A stretch of 64,000 nt of DNA from an uncultured Mediterraneibacter sp. (GCA_934309345.1 CAKRDD010000020.1:1-64000); one strand, 5' to 3'. Shown: positions 53,681 through 62,820, counted from the stretch's first letter. Translations and numbers: made by a program. Notes: generated by a model from the letters alone, not told the origin.

Positions 53681-54637
53681 TTACAGCTCTAATGTGTCAA
53701 TTATACTCTTTAATGCGTCTGCTGATTCTTTTAGCTTCAATGCTTCTTCTCCACTAAGATTAATCGGAATGTCAGATTCAATTCCGTCTGCACCAACAAT
53801 AACAGGCATACTTAATACAACATCATCAATCTCATATACTCCATGTATCATGTGTGATACAGGTAGGATTGATTTTTCGTCACGCATAATCACTTCACAG
53901 ATACGTTTTACTGACATTGCAATTCCATAATATGTCGCATGCTTCTTGTTAATAATCTCATAGGCACTATTTTTGACGGCAGCTGCGATTTCCTCTGTGT
54001 TTTCCTTATGGTTATAATGTCCTCTCATCTCACACATGTCACTAAGCAGAACACCGGATACATTGGCAGATGACCATGCCACAACTTCACTGTCTCCATG
54101 CTCTCCTACTATAAATGCATGCACACTTCGACTATCCACTGATAAATGCTGTCCAAGCTTGCTTCTAAGTCTTGCACTGTCAAGAACTGTTCCTGAACCG
54201 ATAACTCTCTTCTCCGGAATTCCTGACAATTTGATTGCAACCTGTGTCAGAATATCCACAGGATTTGCTACAACCAAAAGGATTCCTCCAAAATCTCTTT
54301 TGGCGATTTCCGGAATAATAGACTTAAATATTGCCACATTCTTATTTACCAGATCAAGTCTTGTTTCTCCAAGCTTTTGCCCTGCACCTGCTGATATAAT
54401 AACAATCGTAGCATCTGCCACATCATCATAGTCACCGACATATATCCTCATAGGGCTGGCAAACGGTATTCCATGACTGATATCCATAGCCTCTCCCTCT
54501 GCCTTATTCTTATCCGCATCTATTAACGCAATTTCAGTAAATAATCCACTCTGCATAAGCGCAAATACAGATGCTGAGCCTACGAATCCGCAGCCTATCA
54601 TAACTGCCTTTTTTGAATTTGATTTTTTCTTATTCAT
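53681..54637 (-). CDS. ldh: L-lactate dehydrogenase
   Basis: Reduces pyruvate to L-lactate with NADH, regenerating NAD in fermentation. Rossmann motif IGCGFVGSA at residues 14-22, active-site loop with the Arg in GQKLGETRLDL, catalytic His in FIVGEHGDSEV, and SGTVLDSARLR. There is a basic extension of ten residues at the N-terminus. Length 318 is normal. It is a typical L-LDH and not a malate dehydrogenase (Gln in AGAGQK). An AAGGAA site precedes the ATG. Confidence 0.95.
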   Translation of the reverse strand: MNKKKSNSKKAVMIGCGFVGSASVFALMQSGLFTEIALIDADKNKAEGEAMDISHGIPFASPMRIYVGDYDDVADATIVIISAGAGQKLGETRLDLVNKNVAIFKSIIPEIAKRDFGGILLVVANPVDILTQVAIKLSGIPEKRVIGSGTVLDSARLRSKLGQHLSVDSRSVHAFIVGEHGDSEVVAWSSANVSGVLLSDMCEMRGHYNHKENTEEIAAAVKNSAYEIINKKHATYYGIAMSVKRICEVIMRDEKSILPVSHMIHGVYEIDDVVLSMPVIVGADGIESDIPINLSGEEALKLKESADALKSIIDTLEL

Positions 54638-54998
54638 GCAACCATTCCTTCCTTTTGTTTTTCATCTGCTTAATTCCTGCAGCATTTTTCCAGGATCATC
54701 CGCTGCTTTTACTTTATCATTAGCTTTTACTATTATTCCATGTTCGTCAATAAAATATGTTGTTCTGACCACACCCATGGATACTTTTCCGTAGTTTTTC
54801 TTTTCCTTCCAGACATCATATAGTCCACAAGTCTAAGACAAAACTCAAACGCAATTCGTGTCAAATTTTCAAGGTACAAATAAAATCATATATTAATTAA
54901 CGTGTCTTTTGCATATTCCGCAAAAACAGAGCACTCGCTCCGCATGAGCGGAGTGCTGTTCCGCTAGGAACGGATCATTGCCCTGTTGGTTAATAAAG
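54638..54998. other. Scar region with peroxiredoxin and IS remnants
   Basis: Holds the peroxiredoxin fragment 54662-54832, the likely IS21-end sequence (starting near GTCTAAGACAAAACTC at 54829-54845), and hairpins GCACTCGCTC/GAGCGGAGTGC and TTCCGCTAGGAACGGA near 54935-54980. No intact gene. Confidence 0.6.
54662..54832 (-). pseudogene. C-terminal fragment of a Bcp-type peroxiredoxin
   Basis: The minus strand encodes GLYDVWKEKKNYGKVSMGVV, then RTTYFIDEHGIIVKAND and KVKAADDPGKMLQELSR with a stop codon. This is the conserved last third of the AhpC/Bcp family (RTTFLIDE, KVKA). The catalytic Cys half is missing. The fragment ends at the likely IS21-end sequence, suggesting that the element's insertion truncated it. 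Confidence 0.75.
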
Positions 54999-55530
54999 TT
55001 ACTTGCTTGCTACACGTCTATCGCGACCTGGAAAGTCTAATCGATATGCTTTAGAGGTCATGCGGCTGAGACATACGTCTGCATATGTGTTATCACCAAA
55101 CAATTGGTACCAGTTCGCTACTGGCATCTGCGAGATGATGACTGTTGATTTTCGGCAATCTCTAGCTTCGATGATTTCAAAGAGATCACGGCACTTGTCA
55201 AGATTTAAGTCCATCAATCCAAAATCATCTATAACAAGAAGATCATAACCCGCCATCTTGTTTGAATACTCATAGTAATTATCTTCACTATGCGCATGGG
55301 CGGATTCTTGAAGCAGATAATTCGCACGGATATATTTAACAGTCCTCATTTGATGTAGTGCTGTGACGCAAAGTGCACATGCAACATGCGTTTTGCCAGC
55401 TCCTGCTCCACCTGTAATCAAAAGATTGTTCGGTTCATCGATCCAATCACCTTTGGCCAGTAATTCAATGACATGTGTGTTTAACTGCCTCTCTGGATCA
55501 TAAAGAGAACTATCAAGGTCAGCTGGAATA
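54830..55530 (-). mobile_element. IS21-family remnant (istB 3' part and end)
   Basis: Contains the truncated istB gene and an end sequence (about 54829-54875, with AAACGCAATTCGTGTCAAATTTT) that I recall from IS21-type elements. The istA gene and the other end are missing. Confidence 0.6.
54999..55530 (-). pseudogene. istB: 5'-truncated istB (IS21 helper ATPase)
   Basis: The reading frame encodes IPADLDSSLYDPERQLN onward, Walker A GGAGAGKTH, Walker B LLVIDDFGL, and ends TSKAYRLDFPGRDRRVASK, all IstB features. The first 45-50 residues of IstB are missing. At about 55530 the sequence turns into an unrelated gene read on the other strand; the frame remains open by chance to 55688. Not functional alone. 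Confidence 0.8.
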
Positions 55531-56064
55531 AAGAAGGAATACCACCTAAAGGATGGCATTGTATCGACGTTGAAGACTTGGCTGATATGGCCGATAGCAC
55601 AGAAGAAATACCTTATGAGCAATATGAAATGTGTGGAAATGAAAGAATTCGATTTGTACATCTCATGCAGCATCCGGACTATCCACATGAATTGCGTGTT
55701 GGATGTGTTTGTGCGGAAAAGATGTCTGATGATTATGTGAATCCACGAAAAGCTGAGGACACTTTAAGGAAACGAACTTCACGCAGGAAGAATTTTAATA
55801 ATAAAGAATGGCGATTTAATCTAGAAAAACAGATCTACAGCAAAAAATATAAGGGCGAATATATTACCATAGAAAAAGTCGTTATGGAAATTTTGGAATC
55901 TATTTCGCTAATAAGAGTTTCTGGAATTATAATGAAAAAAATTCTATTCTTTTAAAAATGCTGAACGGGCAGCTTTTGAGATATTTGAAGAATTGCATAC
56001 CACACAGGCAGAACGTGAGCACCAATACTGGCTTTCCCGGAGGAATTCTTATGAGAACTACTAA
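55531..56064 (+). pseudogene. Frameshifted unknown gene
   Basis: Three overlapping frames continue one protein-like sequence: first GIPPKGWHCIDVEDLADMAD...YEQYEMCGNERIRFVHLMQHPDYPHELRVGCVCAEKMSDDY...GEYITIEK up to about 55880, then SRYGNFGIYFANKSFWNYNE from about 55880 to 55945, then AERAAFEIFEELHTTQAEREHQYWLSRRN to the stop at 56064. Cys residues in CGNER and CVCAE could form a zinc site. Family unknown; I infer two frameshifts. It begins at the junction with istB, so its 5' end may also be lost. Confidence 0.55.
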
Positions 56065-56260
56065 TAAGATCTGCCCACGCTGTGGCAAGAAGATGAAACA
56101 GCAGTTTATTGGCTTACAGCACTGCAAATGTGCTATGAGTTGGAAAAAAGACCTGGGATTTTTTGAGCGTACACCGGATATGGTATTCTGTCTTCGCAAA
56201 ACCAACGACAAAAAATATCAACCCCTTATACTCTACCAAAATAAAAAATCCAAACCATAA
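56051..56260 (+). CDS. Small zinc-ribbon hypothetical protein
   Basis: A 69-residue basic protein: MRTTNKICPRCGKKMKQQFIG, HCKCAMSWKKDLGFFERTPDMVFCLRK, ending in KNKKSKP. CPRCGKK and CKC are likely zinc ligands. A GGAGG box lies 7 nt before the ATG. It overlaps the end of the preceding pseudogene, which suggests a former operon with it. Not recognised. Confidence 0.65.
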   Translation: MRTTNKICPRCGKKMKQQFIGLQHCKCAMSWKKDLGFFERTPDMVFCLRKTNDKKYQPLILYQNKKSKP

Positions 56261-56370
56261 AAATAGCCACTATGTATCCTCATATCGGACATCGTGACTG
56301 TATTAATTCCTTTGTAGATCTCAAATCTTATAATTATAAACAAGCAAATTTTCAACATTTTAAAGGAGGA

Positions 56371-56685
56371 CTATTCCGTAATGGAAAAGCCCTCCTTCTC
56401 CGGTAAATGATTTTGCAAAAGGGGTTCATATAAATAGCTCGCACTTCCATTGATAATTGCAATAGTAACAGATAAAAGAAACATAACTCCTATTACCCCA
56501 AGGAAATAGGCTGTTGCTCTTTTCATCAGAGTTTCTGTGATATATCTTAAGATACTAAGATTTATGACATTAAATATACTTGTAAGAATCGAAATCACAA
56601 CCATCAACAAAATATATTTCGCATCTATTTTCCAACTATACTTAATGCAATATAATGTATTATTAAATGTTTTATTTTTTTTCAA
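56371..56685 (-). pseudogene. Truncated ABC exporter (N-terminal fragment)
   Basis: The first 91 residues match the start of an ABC exporter membrane domain (MKKNKTFNNTLYCIKYSWK, two hydrophobic segments, ASYLYEPLLQN). The last 13 residues (HLPEKEGFSITE) belong to unrelated sequence. No ATPase domain is present. It is the last gene of the ECF-sigma/ABC operon and was probably cut by a deletion near 56410. Confidence 0.75.
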
Positions 56686-56719
56686 ATAGTCATCTCTCCT
56701 TATGTGCGCAAATTTTAAT

Positions 56720-57955
56720 CTATTTGTTCACCTGATGTTTTTTAAAAATCCAATAACTAAATGCTGAAAATATAATCGTTCCAAATCCATTTACTATCAT
56801 TGCCATATCCGGCCATTTTATTACCACCTTGCCTATGCTATAGGTTGTATATGATTGGAATGAAAAATCCGCAATCTTAGATGGTAATAATGACAACATT
56901 CGGCTCCAAGTATATCCACCTGTATCCGGTGATAAAAAGGTCGGTATTATAATTAAAAGAAAGGCAATGATAATAACACCATATGCGTTTTTTAGTACTG
57001 CAGACATCAAAAGCGTTATTCCTGCAATTCCCAATGTAAAGAAATATGCTAAAACCAAGGCATAAATCGTTCCCTCTGCCATTGATAAGTGGTATCCAAC
57101 TGATACCGCAGGGTATTTTAATTGAATTGGTAAATCTGCACCATCTGTCCCAAGGAGGCCAAGATATACCGCAGAATAAATCAACGTAATTCCCCAATAT
57201 ACACAAGTAGTGAATAGCCACACCACAATAATTTTTGTGGAAACCAACCTGCTTTTCCCATATTTCATACACAATATTAGCGAATCACATTTAGATTGAT
57301 ATTCGCCTGAAAAAATCGGTGCAATTCCAATGCAGATAATCATCATAATCAGTACCGGCCATGTCAATGCATCCAAAATCATATCCCAACCTTTATGGTA
57401 ACCATACTGATATTCGGATATTTTTTTTACTTCACCCTCCCAATAATCTGCTTCTATAGAAGTAAGTTTCCCATTCTCTTCTAGTAATTGAATATATTTT
57501 TGATCTCGGTCAAGACGTGCCTGTGTAAAATCCTTTCCTGCATTATTTTCAAGAACATCTTTTATGTCACTTCCACTTCCAGGCTCTTCATATACATTTG
57601 TTATCAAACTTAACAGCTCTTTGTTTGGCAGATAAAATGTACTATATTTTTCTTGGGACAGATAATGGTATGCTTCATTGTTTGAGCTTGTATCTGGGTT
57701 ATTGATATATTCCAAATATTGATCTACAATTTCATTCACTCTATCCTGTGTTAGTTCTTGCCGCTGCTGAGTATTTTGCAACACCTCAACGGCAGTCATT
57801 CCACTAACGGTCTGGCCATTTTCATCTGTTGCTGTAATTTGAAAAATACTTGAACACACACAGAAAACTAAAAACAAACTACATCCTATAACTGATATTT
57901 GTGTCAACCTGCTTGTCCAGATCTTCTTCCATTCATATTTGATCATTCCACTCAT
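56720..57955 (-). CDS. ABC transporter permease (ABC-2 type)
   Basis: A 411-residue membrane protein: one N-terminal membrane helix (about 18-38), a large extracytoplasmic domain of about 140 residues rich in Asn, Glu and Gln, and five or six C-terminal membrane helices. The pattern fits the lantibiotic-immunity or multidrug permease group. Its start overlaps the stop of the ATPase gene (TAATG), so they work together. GC content is low, like the rest of this block. Confidence 0.85.
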   Translation of the reverse strand: MSGMIKYEWKKIWTSRLTQISVIGCSLFLVFCVCSSIFQITATDENGQTVSGMTAVEVLQNTQQRQELTQDRVNEIVDQYLEYINNPDTSSNNEAYHYLSQEKYSTFYLPNKELLSLITNVYEEPGSGSDIKDVLENNAGKDFTQARLDRDQKYIQLLEENGKLTSIEADYWEGEVKKISEYQYGYHKGWDMILDALTWPVLIMMIICIGIAPIFSGEYQSKCDSLILCMKYGKSRLVSTKIIVVWLFTTCVYWGITLIYSAVYLGLLGTDGADLPIQLKYPAVSVGYHLSMAEGTIYALVLAYFFTLGIAGITLLMSAVLKNAYGVIIIAFLLIIIPTFLSPDTGGYTWSRMLSLLPSKIADFSFQSYTTYSIGKVVIKWPDMAMIVNGFGTIIFSAFSYWIFKKHQVNK

Positions 57956-58839
57956 TAACTATTCTCCCCTGCTTCCATTTCATCTGAAAAATATTTCAAA
58001 TATAAATCTTCCAATGTCGGTTCAACATTAATGGCGTCATCAATTGGAGCTTCTGTAGATATGATTCTGGCCTCTACATGATTTGCTAATGCATGTGAAT
58101 TGGCTATACAATACTGTGTCTCAAATTTTGTCCATTCTTTATTTGGAATTTTGCAGGACCATACTTCCCCATTAACTTTATCAAGCAGTTCTTCCGGCGT
58201 ACCCTGCAAAATAAAACAACCTTTTTTCATCACCAGTACCTGGTCTGAAATATATTCTATGTCTGATACGATATGTGTTGATATAATAATAATTTTATCT
58301 TTTGACATTTCAGATATAATATTTCGGAAATATGCACGTTCTTTAGGATCTAATCCTGCTGTTGGCTCATCTAAGATAAGAATTTTAGGATCATTTAACA
58401 AAGCCTGTGCAATTCCTAATCTTCGTTTCATTCCGCCTGAAAAAGTCCTTATTTTTCTGTTAGCCTCGTTTTCAAGATTGACCAGTCTTAATAGTTGTCT
58501 TGTTTTTCGCTTAGCATATTGTGGCTGCAAACCTTTAATTGAAGCAATATACAGCATGAAATCTTGTGCTGTGAAACTTGGAGTATAACCAAACTCTTGC
58601 GGAAGATACCCCAAAATGTCCCGAAATCTTTCACCCATCTGTATATTATTTTCACCATCTATTTTTACTTCTCCAGACGTAGGTTCAATTATTCCACAAA
58701 TCATTTGTAAAAGCGTTGTCTTTCCTGCACCATTTGCACCTAAAAAACCATATACACCTTCCGTCAATATAGTATCTATTTGTTTCACTGCTATTTTATT
58801 TTTAAATTGTTTAGAAAGGTGTTCCATAGCTAATTTCAT
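57955..58839 (-). CDS. ABC transporter ATP-binding protein (bacitracin/lantibiotic-resistance type)
   Basis: The nucleotide-binding subunit: Walker A GANGAGKTT near 33-41, signature FSGGMKRRLGIAQALL near 130-145, Walker B LILDEPTAGLDP, and a C-terminal extension of about 80 residues. The family is that of drug-resistance or peptide-immunity ABC-2 systems. It overlaps the upstream membrane gene by 29 nt and the downstream permease by one base. GGAGG lies before the ATG. Confidence 0.9.
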   Translation of the reverse strand: MKLAMEHLSKQFKNKIAVKQIDTILTEGVYGFLGANGAGKTTLLQMICGIIEPTSGEVKIDGENNIQMGERFRDILGYLPQEFGYTPSFTAQDFMLYIASIKGLQPQYAKRKTRQLLRLVNLENEANRKIRTFSGGMKRRLGIAQALLNDPKILILDEPTAGLDPKERAYFRNIISEMSKDKIIIISTHIVSDIEYISDQVLVMKKGCFILQGTPEELLDKVNGEVWSCKIPNKEWTKFETQYCIANSHALANHVEARIISTEAPIDDAINVEPTLEDLYLKYFSDEMEAGENS

Positions 58840-59581
58840 TTAGATTTCCTCCTGCTCTTTTAAGAAGTTTACGCATTTCTATCATCATACCAAGTAAAGC
58901 AATCAGCCCTATCCCTATCCATATGCCCAAATATGAGGTTTGAAATATTTTTACATCAGATATTTTAAGTATTGTAATTATGCAACTTAAACATGCTCCC
59001 CATGCCCCCGAATATAACGGTATATTTTCTTCTCTGCTCCTATTTAAAATTAACATACATCCAAAGCACATTATTATATAAGGAACTATTCCATATAAAA
59101 TAACTTGCCAAATTACAGTTTGTTTTAACATAGATATGCCAAGTGCCATAGTCATAAAAAACAATAGATCAAACAATCCAAATATAGTTAAGCGAACCAG
59201 TAAAACTTTGCTGAAAGAATTCTTTGCTGTTATCTGTATTTCCAACATCCCCGGTTGGAAGACATTACATAATTCCTTTGCATTAATGAGGCATAAAATG
59301 GGGCCAGAAATTGCGATTAATGTCCAAAACCAACTACTTATGTTAATCTGCTCTGTAATCAGCAGATATAATACTAAAGCAGAAACAATAATTTTTAAAA
59401 TCCATGTTTCTGTTTTTATAAATCTCAACTGATCGCAAAAAAATTCAGTGCTACTCATTCTTAAATTTTCTGGATGCAACTTTATCTTTTTCGCTTTTGC
59501 AATTGTTTCTTTGTATTTATGTGTATCATAGGCAGGTACCTCAATTTTATTTAGTTCCTTTTTTAAGCGATTCTGAAACAT
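58811..59581 (-). CDS. Membrane protein of the ECF operon (possible anti-sigma)
   Basis: A 256-residue protein: a charged cytosolic N-terminus of about 60 residues (FQNRLKKELNKIEVPAYDTHKYKETI) followed by about six membrane helices and a short basic end. It lies directly after the sigma gene (2-nt gap) and overlaps the ABC ATPase gene by 29 nt. The position suggests an anti-sigma factor or a sensor that hands a signal from the ABC partner to the sigma factor. Not recognised as a named family. Confidence 0.65.
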   Translation of the reverse strand: MFQNRLKKELNKIEVPAYDTHKYKETIAKAKKIKLHPENLRMSSTEFFCDQLRFIKTETWILKIIVSALVLYLLITEQINISSWFWTLIAISGPILCLINAKELCNVFQPGMLEIQITAKNSFSKVLLVRLTIFGLFDLLFFMTMALGISMLKQTVIWQVILYGIVPYIIMCFGCMLILNRSREENIPLYSGAWGACLSCIITILKISDVKIFQTSYLGIWIGIGLIALLGMMIEMRKLLKRAGGNLNEISYGTPF

Positions 59582-59583
59582 TT

Positions 59584-60087
59584 TTATATCTCCAATCTTC
59601 TCTTTAAACTTTTTTCCGCATTCTTTAGTTTATATCTTACTGTGGAGGCTGGAATACCCATAACCTGGGAAATATCCTTGATTCTAAAATCTTGATAATA
59701 TCTCAAAATTATAATTTCTTTTTCTATCTCTTCGAGTGAATTTATCGCTTCCCAAATATTTAATTGTTCTAATTTCCTATCAATCCCTCCAGAATCAAAT
59801 CCTTCTATAACTGTTTCTAAATTTACTTGTTTTGCTTTTCGCAAATAATCACGGATACAATTCTTGGCAATTACATATAAATAGTTTCTCAGTTTACCAT
59901 ACTCTTTGTACCTATCTACATGCTTAAGAAACTTCAAAAAAACTTCCTGAGTTATATCTTGAGCTGCATCACTATTACCTACATGATAATAACAATACTT
60001 ATATATACTCATATAATTTTTCTGAATTACTTGATCTATTTCATCATTGCTATTTGTAAGTTTGATCAGTCGTTTGTTTTCGAACAT
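59584..60087 (-). CDS. ECF-type RNA polymerase sigma factor
   Basis: A sigma-70-family factor of 167 residues. Region 2 is visible at about 23-90 (YKYCYYHVGNSDAAQDITQEVFLKFL), and region 4 at about 108-163 (INSLEEIEKEIIILRYYQD, DISQVMGIPASTVRYKLKNAEKSLKR). It is the first gene of an operon with a membrane protein, ABC ATPase and permease, so it should control them in response to envelope stress. GGGAGA precedes the ATG. The gene is AT-rich. Confidence 0.9.
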   Translation of the reverse strand: MFENKRLIKLTNSNDEIDQVIQKNYMSIYKYCYYHVGNSDAAQDITQEVFLKFLKHVDRYKEYGKLRNYLYVIAKNCIRDYLRKAKQVNLETVIEGFDSGGIDRKLEQLNIWEAINSLEEIEKEIIILRYYQDFRIKDISQVMGIPASTVRYKLKNAEKSLKRRLEI

Positions 60088-60639
60088 AAAATTATCTCCC
60101 GATTTTTCTGCTCTAATTCTCTCATAAATTATTATCCTTCTATAATGTATAACGATTAAAACCCAAAAAAAAACAAATTTTCTTTTAAATATTATTTATA
60201 AAGCCCCAAGAATCTTATGTAGTACTTCTATAAGCTCAAAAAACTTCTTGATTTGCCACTAAATGCAATAATTCCATGTTTTTTAATGTTTACCTGCTTC
60301 GGTCAACATAACTTCTTAAAGATACATAAGCATCAACACAATATTATGAATGACAATGTAATAATCCACATACATAATATTGCTAAAAACACCCTTCCTA
60401 GTAATCTAAAAATAATGACTACAAAAAAACTATAACACTTTATAAGAATGCGTGATCCGATGAAACGGAATTTGCATCCTTTTGACACCCTAATCCAAAT
60501 AACAATTAAAATAAATTAAATTACAGTAAAAATTATTTCTTCTATTGTTTAATTCTTCTTTTTCCATTTCATGACAAAAAATTACAGCCAGACTTCAAAA
60601 ATCTGGCTGATAGTATAAAATATAAATATGTCCACTATA
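60088..60639. other. AT-rich intergenic region
   Basis: About 550 nt with no supported gene. It holds the promoter region of the ECF operon (60088-60180) and the terminator of rloB (60575-60609). A hydrophobic frame is readable on the minus strand near 60350-60430 but is interrupted; possible relic. Confidence 0.5.
60575..60609 (-). terminator. Terminator of the rloAB pair
   Basis: On the minus strand CAGCCAGA pairs with GTCTGGCTG, followed by TAATTTTTT. Confidence 0.75.
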
Positions 60640-61431
60640 CTATACAAAAGCTGAAAATGTCACAGAACTGATGCATCCGAACTTCGAATAATCCGCAAGA
60701 ACAAAACGATTCTTACATCTCTCAATCGCTGTTTGTTTCACCAGGACTTCATTCGCATCCGGTGTTGTATTTGTCACACAAAATTGAAATCCCATTTTAT
60801 TACACTTATCCAGCACATATTTATATTGATTATTTTCCGGTGTTGATATGAAGCTATCTTTATCTCGGTCTACGATTAAACATATCTGATCAAACCCTTC
60901 TTCATAAGTCAGTCCGCTATCTTTAATAATTTCAGAAATGTCTTCAACTATATTTACGACTTCATATTCTTCACGTAAATCCTCTATAAGTATCTTGCAA
61001 GAGGTCTCAATATTATCAACTCTGTCTTCTGTTGATTTTTTTAATTTTTTATCACATGTCTGCAACATTGTCTTCCATATGTTTCTTGCAAGAACCTTAC
61101 TTGTCGTGATCACTTTTGTTTCATAAAGATAGTCCATAATTCGATTTAATAAAGATTCATATGATATAAATTGCTCTTTACTTTCTCTTAAATTTTCAAT
61201 GACTCTGTCCAATATTTTCTTAGGATTACTCCAACCCTCTTCGCTAAAACTACGAATTATAGGAATTAATTCAATCAAAGGATTTATACCTATACTTTCA
61301 CGCATTGTACGGACTGCATCAAAATAAATAACTTCTGTATCAGATCCCTCATATATGAGAAAATATTTTTTTACCACTTCATCAGATTTCAACACTTTGG
61401 TACGTTCTGCGAATGTTCTGCTTTCTCTCAT
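60640..61431 (-). CDS. rloB: RloB/AbiLii-like protein fused to a DeoR fragment
   Basis: Residues 1-221 are RloB-like: a Toprim-type start KYFLIYEGSDTEVIYFDAV with E28, and the metal-binding VDRDKDSF pair (DxD) near 188, then GFQFCVTN, where normal family members continue with PCFE and a helical end. Instead residues 222-263 are TTPDANEVLVKQTAIERCKN and FGCISSVTFSAFV, which is a DeoR-regulator segment matching the intact gene at 63068 in about 37 of 41 positions. So the RloB C-terminus was replaced in frame. RloB/AbiLii pairs with the AAA ATPase upstream in phage defence. Activity is doubtful. Confidence 0.8.
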   Translation of the reverse strand: MRESRTFAERTKVLKSDEVVKKYFLIYEGSDTEVIYFDAVRTMRESIGINPLIELIPIIRSFSEEGWSNPKKILDRVIENLRESKEQFISYESLLNRIMDYLYETKVITTSKVLARNIWKTMLQTCDKKLKKSTEDRVDNIETSCKILIEDLREEYEVVNIVEDISEIIKDSGLTYEEGFDQICLIVDRDKDSFISTPENNQYKYVLDKCNKMGFQFCVTNTTPDANEVLVKQTAIERCKNRFVLADYSKFGCISSVTFSAFV

Positions 61432-61434
61432 CCA

Positions 61435-62820
61435 TTACACCTCTCCCTCAATAGGAAATACTGTACTAAATATCGGAACACCTCCATATCTGCCTTCTAA
61501 ATAAGCCTTATCTATCTTCTGATCAAATCTTGTATTATATTCTTCCAATGAATAAATATCACTTTTACCAGATTTTCTTTTATTTACAAACCAGATTTCA
61601 TCCCTGCGCAGCAAATCAAAATCTAATAATCTTGATTCATGCGTAGTTACTATTAACTGAACATTTCTTTTTTCTGCCAGTTGTAAGAATGTGTCCACAA
61701 ATTTATAAGTCAGGCTTGGGTGCAGACATCTGTCCAATTCATCTATCACATATGTTTTTCCTTTTCCCGAAAGCAATACTTCTAACAGATCTAAGATTCT
61801 AACAGTTCCATCAGATTCTTCAGATATGTTAAATAATACATGCTCTTTTCCGTGGGAAAATTTTATTGTTCTGCACCCTATATTTCCATCTTTATCAACA
61901 TTCAAAATAAAGAAATCCCTTGCTGACCTCATTGTAATTCCAAATCCAGCAAGTTCTTTGTTATTCTTCATTTCTGCAATTCGTGTTTCAATTTCAGACA
62001 GCAAATCATCCCGCATTCTTTTTGGCATATTTCCAAATACCTTTTCCGGCGCAACATCTACCAGTTCGAACCCTGTAATCCCTGTTCCAAATGCTGAAAT
62101 AATTCTACATACTTCTTCTACATTTTCAGTTTTTGCCATATATGAATAATCTGAAATGGATTTATTGGGATAATTAACATCCAGACATTCTTCAATCCAC
62201 CTATAGATATCTTGAAGTATTGCAGCACTTCTGTATTGGTGATATAACGTTTTTTTATTTTTATTCATAGTTGAAAGAAATAAAACACTATCATCTTCTT
62301 GAATATCTTCCGCATATACTTCTAATTTATCGATAAGACCTTTTTCTTGTAATGAATTTCCAAATTCATATTTTCCATTATTTATATCTCTACTGAAGAT
62401 TAATTTCTCCTTATTGTCGCTGGTCAATTCTATTAACCATTCTGAAACAAATTTGCTTTGATTTAAAATCACTTCAAATCCATATGCATAATATTTTCCA
62501 TTAAGCATGATTTCTAATTCAAAGTAACTTTCTTTTGTCTTATTGGCCTCATCAATTTTACAATACATTTCTGTATGTCCTTTTGGCAATCCATATAAAA
62601 CAATACGTCTCATATAATCCATTGCTTTTACCAGATTTGATTTACCAGCTGCATTGGCACCGTAAATTGCTGCAAATTTTAATAGTTTTATTTTTTCATT
62701 ATCATATACATGTGCTTTTTTATTCCTTACTTTTCCTGCAATCATAGAAAACTCTTCTGATTTTCCATCTTCTCTTTCAGAAAACGACAAAAAGTTTTTT
62801 ACATTAAATCTGATTAACAT
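61435..62820 (-). CDS. rloA: AAA-family ATPase of the RloA/AbiLi defence type
   Basis: A 461-residue SMC/OLD-like ATPase. Walker A reads YGANAAGKSNL near 48-58, with signature-like FNISEESDGTVRILDLLEVLL near 326-345, Walker B TYVIDELDRCLHPSL near 350-365, and a D-loop/His switch at TTHESRLLD. It belongs to the AAA_15/21 group used by AbiLi, RloA and retron-type systems. I chose the ATG at 62820 (GGAGGTG, 5-7 nt spacing). The rloB start is only 3 nt downstream of its stop. Most likely a phage-defence ATPase. Confidence 0.85.
   Translation of the reverse strand: MLIRFNVKNFLSFSEREDGKSEEFSMIAGKVRNKKAHVYDNEKIKLLKFAAIYGANAAGKSNLVKAMDYMRRIVLYGLPKGHTEMYCKIDEANKTKESYFELEIMLNGKYYAYGFEVILNQSKFVSEWLIELTSDNKEKLIFSRDINNGKYEFGNSLQEKGLIDKLEVYAEDIQEDDSVLFLSTMNKNKKTLYHQYRSAAILQDIYRWIEECLDVNYPNKSISDYSYMAKTENVEEVCRIISAFGTGITGFELVDVAPEKVFGNMPKRMRDDLLSEIETRIAEMKNNKELAGFGITMRSARDFFILNVDKDGNIGCRTIKFSHGKEHVLFNISEESDGTVRILDLLEVLLSGKGKTYVIDELDRCLHPSLTYKFVDTFLQLAEKRNVQLIVTTHESRLLDFDLLRRDEIWFVNKRKSGKSDIYSLEEYNTRFDQKIDKAYLEGRYGGVPIFSTVFPIEGEV

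Noticed and set aside
55531..55688. Apparent N-terminal extension of istB up to 55688
   Set aside because: This part is the reverse complement of the unknown plus-strand gene; the IstB homology starts only near 55529.
60250..60435. 60-codon plus-strand frame and a hydrophobic minus-strand frame in the ECF upstream region
   Set aside because: No ribosome binding site for the plus frame, odd His/Asn-rich composition, and the minus frame is interrupted by stop codons.
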